Source of the DNA: Adineta steineri
Taxonomy: Eukaryota > Rotifera > Eurotatoria > Adinetida > Adinetidae
Direction of reading: 5' to 3'
Assembly (NCBI GenBank): GCA_905250115.1
Contig: CAJNOI010000002.1
Coordinates: 1,751,944-1,815,943, forward strand
DNA: 64,000 bases
In this document: in pieces, positions 60,548-64,000 of the stretch
Numbering within the stretch: position 1 is the first letter of the stretch
How the letters are laid out: each line of letters opens with the position of its first letter
Notes under the pieces: generated by a model
Databases searched by the model: none
Told to the model about the DNA's origin: nothing
The model's input: only the letters and a program-made list of their open reading frames with translations
Translations under genes and position numbers: made by a program

Positions 60548-61507
60548 TCATTCTCTAGCTTGTTGTGCAGCCTGTCGAACTAATGTCGTAGTTTGAATAG
60601 TCGTAGCAGGTGGACGTGGATAAATATAATGCATAGCAATATTTTTTACTTTTGTGTTCATAATAAACTGAGTGATTGTTAATAATGTGACACAAATCGT
60701 TATTAGAGTAATAGCTAACAAGTACAATACTTCAGGCGCCGAATGTTGAATTTTATACCAAATACAAAGAAAAAACATGAGTAATCCTCCACCTGACATC
60801 AAACTACTCTGAGTTGACATTTGTTGCATTATTTTGATTTCACGTTTCATATTTGGAGTTGCAATATTATTTCTAGGAACCCCATTTAATGTAGTCGGAA
60901 CAATCATTGTTATTCGTCGTGTAGATTGACGAACTCGATAAAGAATAATCCCATAAACAATTGTTACAGTATTTAATGGTATAAGACATACAATTACACC
61001 AGCATACATTGAGCCTGCAAATACTTTTGTTGTCAAAACACAAGCACGAGATTCTTTTTCGAATCCATATGAAGACTCAATAAAAAAAGGTATACTTGAT
61101 GCTAGAAAACTGATGGACCAGTGAATGATAATCATTATGTAATGCGTACGATAATTATGAAGATATCTATATTTATAGAAAACAGCAAAAAATAGACGAC
61201 TAATCGCTTGAATAGCAAATGAATTGCAAATAAGAGCAATACTAACTGTATAACAATAGCCTCGAAAAGCACATTGTGGTGAATTAAATGCCCAATCTTC
61301 TCGCAATCCATAAATACACATAATAATAATTATAATATAATAGAAAATAACAGTAGTACATGTATTACATCCTAATAGATTAGTAACATCATGACATTGT
61401 CGATTGATAATAACGATACAAATAGTCATTATACAAAAAGTTAGACCAATAACTGATGCCAATAGTCCACAAGAAAAGTGTAATGTAAAATAAAAATCAG
61501 GCAGCAT
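60548..61507 (-). CDS. Rhodopsin-like 7TM receptor, intronless
   Basis: A single exon of 319 residues. TM1 is FSCGLLASVIGLTFCIMTIC; TM2 is TTVIFYYIIIIIMCIYG; a Cys before TM3 (SPQCAFRGYCYTVSIALICN) pairs with one in the second loop (SRACVLTTK). TM3 ends AISRLFFAVFYKYRYL, with SRLFF in the place of DRY. TM5 is MYAGVIVCLIPLNTVTIVYG; the third loop is short and basic; TM6 and TM7 are MFFLCIWYKI and LYLLAITLITICVTLLTITQ. The classic CWxP and NPxxY motifs are absent, as in many rotifer-specific orphan receptors. Ligand unknown. A foldback copy lies about 0.5 kb upstream of its start, as for the receptor at 26-27 kb. Confidence 0.8.
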   Translation of the reverse strand: MLPDFYFTLHFSCGLLASVIGLTFCIMTICIVIINRQCHDVTNLLGCNTCTTVIFYYIIIIIMCIYGLREDWAFNSPQCAFRGYCYTVSIALICNSFAIQAISRLFFAVFYKYRYLHNYRTHYIMIIIHWSISFLASSIPFFIESSYGFEKESRACVLTTKVFAGSMYAGVIVCLIPLNTVTIVYGIILYRVRQSTRRITMIVPTTLNGVPRNNIATPNMKREIKIMQQMSTQSSLMSGGGLLMFFLCIWYKIQHSAPEVLYLLAITLITICVTLLTITQFIMNTKVKNIAMHYIYPRPPATTIQTTTLVRQAAQQARE

Positions 61508-62010
61508 GTTTTTTTTCTGAACTTACATAAGCTAGACTAATACGAGGTGTGTTTCTTCTTCAAATGAATATCTGTTTTTTTTGCTTATAAGTTAACGCTT
61601 GATGGAATTAATATTGTTTTACTTGAAAGGAAAAATGAGATCTGCTCGTTATTATTTTTATGATAGAAATAAATTAGAAAAAGTTTTCTATTCATAATCT
61701 TTCATTCGGATGACAGGATATTTAAAATTGAAAAAAATTATAAGACAAGTACACTTCTGATGTATGAGCTTTCGCTAGATTGTCATATCTTCGGTGATTC
61801 AATGTCAAATTTTCTAACGTTAATACATTAAATATCGTAATCGTAATGAAAAGTGTCATTTTAATTGGCAATTATTATCCAAAAAAAACTTGGGACTATT
61901 TATAGTTTCTTTTTCATCTATAATTAAGTTAAAAAAATTTTTAGATAGAAATGAGCATGCAATTCTTTAATAATACAACATGTCATACGACAGTGAATTG
62001 AATCGTACAT
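61508..62010. other. Upstream spacer of the receptor gene
   Basis: AT-rich DNA without a recognisable gene or repeat, between the receptor start and the foldback copy at 62,011. Confidence 0.45.
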
Positions 62011-62100
62011 TTGAGAGTGTGGGTGAATAAACGGGAGTGTAGGTCTATGTATTCTTCTCATATATTAACTACACACACATGCTCACCCAAAACCCTCAGA
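62011..62100. repeat. Foldback element, copy f
   Basis: Left arm TTGAGAGTGTGGGTGAATAA and right arm TGCTCACCCAAAACCCTCAG form an imperfect inverted repeat. ACGGGAGTGTAGG inside the left half links it to the copy at 27.5 kb. It is followed directly by the tail segment found also at 57,044-57,109. Confidence 0.65.
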
Positions 62101-62101
62101 C

Positions 62102-62164
62102 CTATCCTCAAATCTTTCCTAAATTTTAGAATGTATAAAAAATAAACTTCATTTAAATTCTTTA
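62102..62164. repeat. Tail segment shared with 57,044-57,109
   Basis: TATCCTCAAATCTTT and, after about 20 bases, AAATAAACTTCATTTAAATT: the same two blocks in the same order as after copy a. The two foldbacks therefore seem to be heads of one longer element. Confidence 0.7.
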
Positions 62165-63011
62165 TGGGTGTTTCCACACAGCTCCTCCCAGATTTACATC
62201 GACTTTCTTCTGGCAAGATTTGAGTATGCTAGTCTTGTAGCCCTCGTCGAGTTGTATGAGAATATATATTTAGTTTGGTCTTCCATCATGCGCTAACTCC
62301 GGTAGAGCAGCCTGAAAAGTCGATTTTATCAAAAAATGGGCCCCAGAATCACCCTTTTTTAGTCTTCGTGAATCTTTTTCAGAAATTCTGATTCCATCAT
62401 TGGATAGAGAACTAAAAGTTGTCTTTGTAAAATAATTTTCAGAATTTTATCTTTAAAACTCAGGCCGTGGCAGCATTGACAAAACTCGTAAAAATGGCAC
62501 TTTACGTCAAAATCGAACTGTTCATAAAACGTATATATTATATTAAAGACGATAATATTTTATAATCAAAATGTAGCCTAGACTGTTCTTGTTCGAATGT
62601 AATGTGCCAGACTTCCAGAAAGTTCTCTCAGATCTAGATATATGACTCTGAAGGGTCGGGGGGTCTCAAAAAACGTCATATTGTAGCTCGATTTTCTCGA
62701 AAACTATACGTCAGATTTTGTTGAAATTTTTTTTACAAAGAGACCTCAATGGGCACTACAAGTGTTTAAAATATTAATCTTCCCGTTTCAGGATTGTGGG
62801 AGATACAGCACCCACAAGTTGACCAAAATTCGAGGTCCAATACCTATAATTTCCTACATTTCAATTTTTTATCCTTGAAGAATAATAACTAAATTTATAT
62901 GCCTAACATAAATCGCTATACCTACAGTTCATTAGGCGTTCAAAAAGATTTAAAAAACTGCTAAAGAAAGAGGTAAAACTCATAATTTCTTATGATATTC
63001 AGAGCATAGTT
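62165..63011. repeat. Noncoding repeat-like element of unknown class, cut by a gap
   Basis: This block of about 0.85 kb has clearly higher GC than any spacer in the window and no open frame. It contains lines such as GGGCCCCAGAATCACCC, AGGGTCGGGGGGTCTC and TCTCGAAAACTATACGTCAG, which look like the body of a nonautonomous interspersed repeat rather than gene or promoter DNA. Its left side abuts the foldback tail; its right side runs AT-rich into the N gap, so the end is not seen. I cannot assign it to a superfamily. Confidence 0.45.
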
Positions 63012-63111
63012 NNNNNNNNNNNNNNNNNNNNNNNNNNNNNNNNNNNNNNNNNNNNNNNNNNNNNNNNNNNNNNNNNNNNNNNNNNNNNNNNNNNNNNNNN
63101 NNNNNNNNNNN
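63012..63111. other. 100-N assembly gap
   Basis: Exactly one hundred N, the conventional length for a gap of unknown size. It may hide the end of the repeat-like block and part of the FoxA upstream region. Confidence 0.99.
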
Positions 63112-63359
63112 CTTCATCACTTCAATTACGTTCGTGTATTTCCCTTTTTTTTCTCTTCTTCGTCGTCTTCTTCTTCTTCTTCTTCTTGTCACCCACATTT
63201 TTCTTTCTTTTCTCTTCTTCCTTCTGCGTCTCTTACAAACATTACATTGACACATTGAGTTCTCCGCACATACACACACATACATACACATACGACAAGA
63301 GCAGAGACTCTATAAATATATTAAAAAAAAAAACAACGATTCAAATGATGACATAAAAC
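63112..63359. promoter_or_regulatory. FoxA leader region with a CTT repeat
   Basis: Directly upstream of the FoxA start are TTC trinucleotide repeats (about 63,160-63,190), a pyrimidine-rich run and a CACATACA stretch. They are probably promoter and 5' UTR. No TATA box is clear. Confidence 0.4.
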
Positions 63360-64000
63360 ATGGATCGAATTACATCGTCGTACGCATTAATACCTACAAC
63401 TGAACTTGATGGAAATCCAAATATTGCTGATCTTTGGCCATCTCCTAATGGAACTTACATGCAACAAGTAACAAATAATAATAATAACAATAATAATAAT
63501 AATAATACAATTCAGCAAACATTATCAAATAATAATTCAATACAATCATCTCCTGGTCTTAGTTATGCACGTCGTTATGCAGCATCAAAACCACCTTACT
63601 CTTGTAAGTTTATAAATCAGGAAAAAAAATGAATTTATTATTTATTAACTTTTTTTTCTTTTACTTTTTTTAAAGATATTTCATTAATAACACATGCTAT
63701 CAATGGTTCACCCGATCGTATGTGTACATTATCACAAATTTATCAATATATTCAAGATCGTTATGCATACTATCGACAAAATCAACAACGCTGGCAAAAT
63801 TCTATTCGACATTCATTATCATTTAATGATTGTTTCGTTAAAGTTCCACGTAGTACAGAACGTCCGGGTAAAGGTTCATTTTGGGCATTACATCCTGATA
63901 GTGGAAATATGTTTGAAAATGGTTGTTATTTACGACGACAGAAACGTTTTAAAATAAGAGATAAAACAAAAGATCCAAATAAATCAAAAATAACTAATAA
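63360..64000 (+). CDS. FOXA: FoxA (HNF3-type) forkhead transcription factor, 5' part
   Basis: FoxA is a pioneer transcription factor of endoderm and foregut development. The window ends inside the gene. Exon 1 encodes [20 protein letters not shown], an Asn-rich run from an AAT/AAC repeat (63,471-63,508), and the first part of the forkhead domain, [10 protein letters not shown] 72-bp intron splits the Tyr codon, then [49 protein letters not shown] and [20 protein letters not shown] with [28 protein letters not shown] and [19 protein letters not shown] are the FoxA hallmarks and are almost identical to human FOXA. No stop is reached before the end. Confidence 0.95.

Overview
The window looks like nuclear DNA of a small, AT-rich animal genome, most likely a bdelloid rotifer of the Rotaria type. 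The evidence is the metazoan gene set (two forkhead genes, SPAG16, malectin, PDE6D, a complement-like protein, three rhodopsin-type receptors), many GT-AG introns of about 50-65 bp, very AT-rich spacers, and strong splice-acceptor motifs just in front of start codons, as expected where spliced-leader trans-splicing occurs. The species assignment is inference from gene style, not from a marker gene.

Layout. 0-2 kb: AT-rich spacer. 2.1-5.6 kb (+): SPAG16/PF20 of the ciliary central pair. 6.2-12.0 kb (+): a 1,773-residue secreted complement/alpha-2-macroglobulin-like protein without the thioester motif, behind a clear TATA box. 12.7-14.2 kb (-): PHF5A and a CD2BP2/LIN1 homologue lacking its GYF domain, only 83 bp apart and a candidate operon. 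15.0-16.0 kb (+): a very short eEF1D. 16.7-17.7 kb (-): FoxQ2-like factor. 18.8-21.5 kb (+): secreted class 3 lipase, then a protein combining a KptA-like N-terminal domain with leucine-rich repeats. 21.9-22.8 kb (-): malectin. 23.2-23.9 kb (+): PDE6D. 24.9-26.1 kb (+): SLC25A45/48-type carrier. 26.2-27.2 kb (-): receptor. 29.6-32.4 kb (+): PTB-like protein with a Pro/Gln-rich tail and a 10-N gap. 35.2-41.5 kb (+): receptor with a 4.35-kb intron. 41.7-44.5 kb (-): three small genes including ZNF706. 45.1-50.0 kb (-): RPAP1. 50.3-50.9 kb (+): TXNDC17. 52.0-52.5 kb (+): muscle LIM protein. 53.3-54.4 kb (-): phytanoyl-CoA dioxygenase family. 55-62 kb: a rougher region with a shortened phosphatase, a broken ankyrin-like gene, an unrecognised multi-exon gene with one in-frame stop, a small secreted protein and a third receptor. 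62.2-63.0 kb: unusual noncoding repeat-like DNA ending in a 100-N gap. 63.4 kb to the end (+): FoxA, cut by the window edge.

The most interesting structure is a family of short foldback elements with GT-rich arms around TGAGGGTGTGGGTG. Six lie in 56.9-62.1 kb and a seventh, diverged and inverted, lies at 27.5 kb. Four of them fall in or next to introns of the gene at 57.2-58.5 kb, and in one case the inferred 65-nt intron is essentially the element itself, as an introner-like intron would be. Other points of interest are two candidate operons with internal splice acceptors, the loss of key domains or motifs from several conserved proteins (thioester, GYF, leucine zipper, KptA catalytic half), and an assembly join that appears artificial at 31.5 kb.
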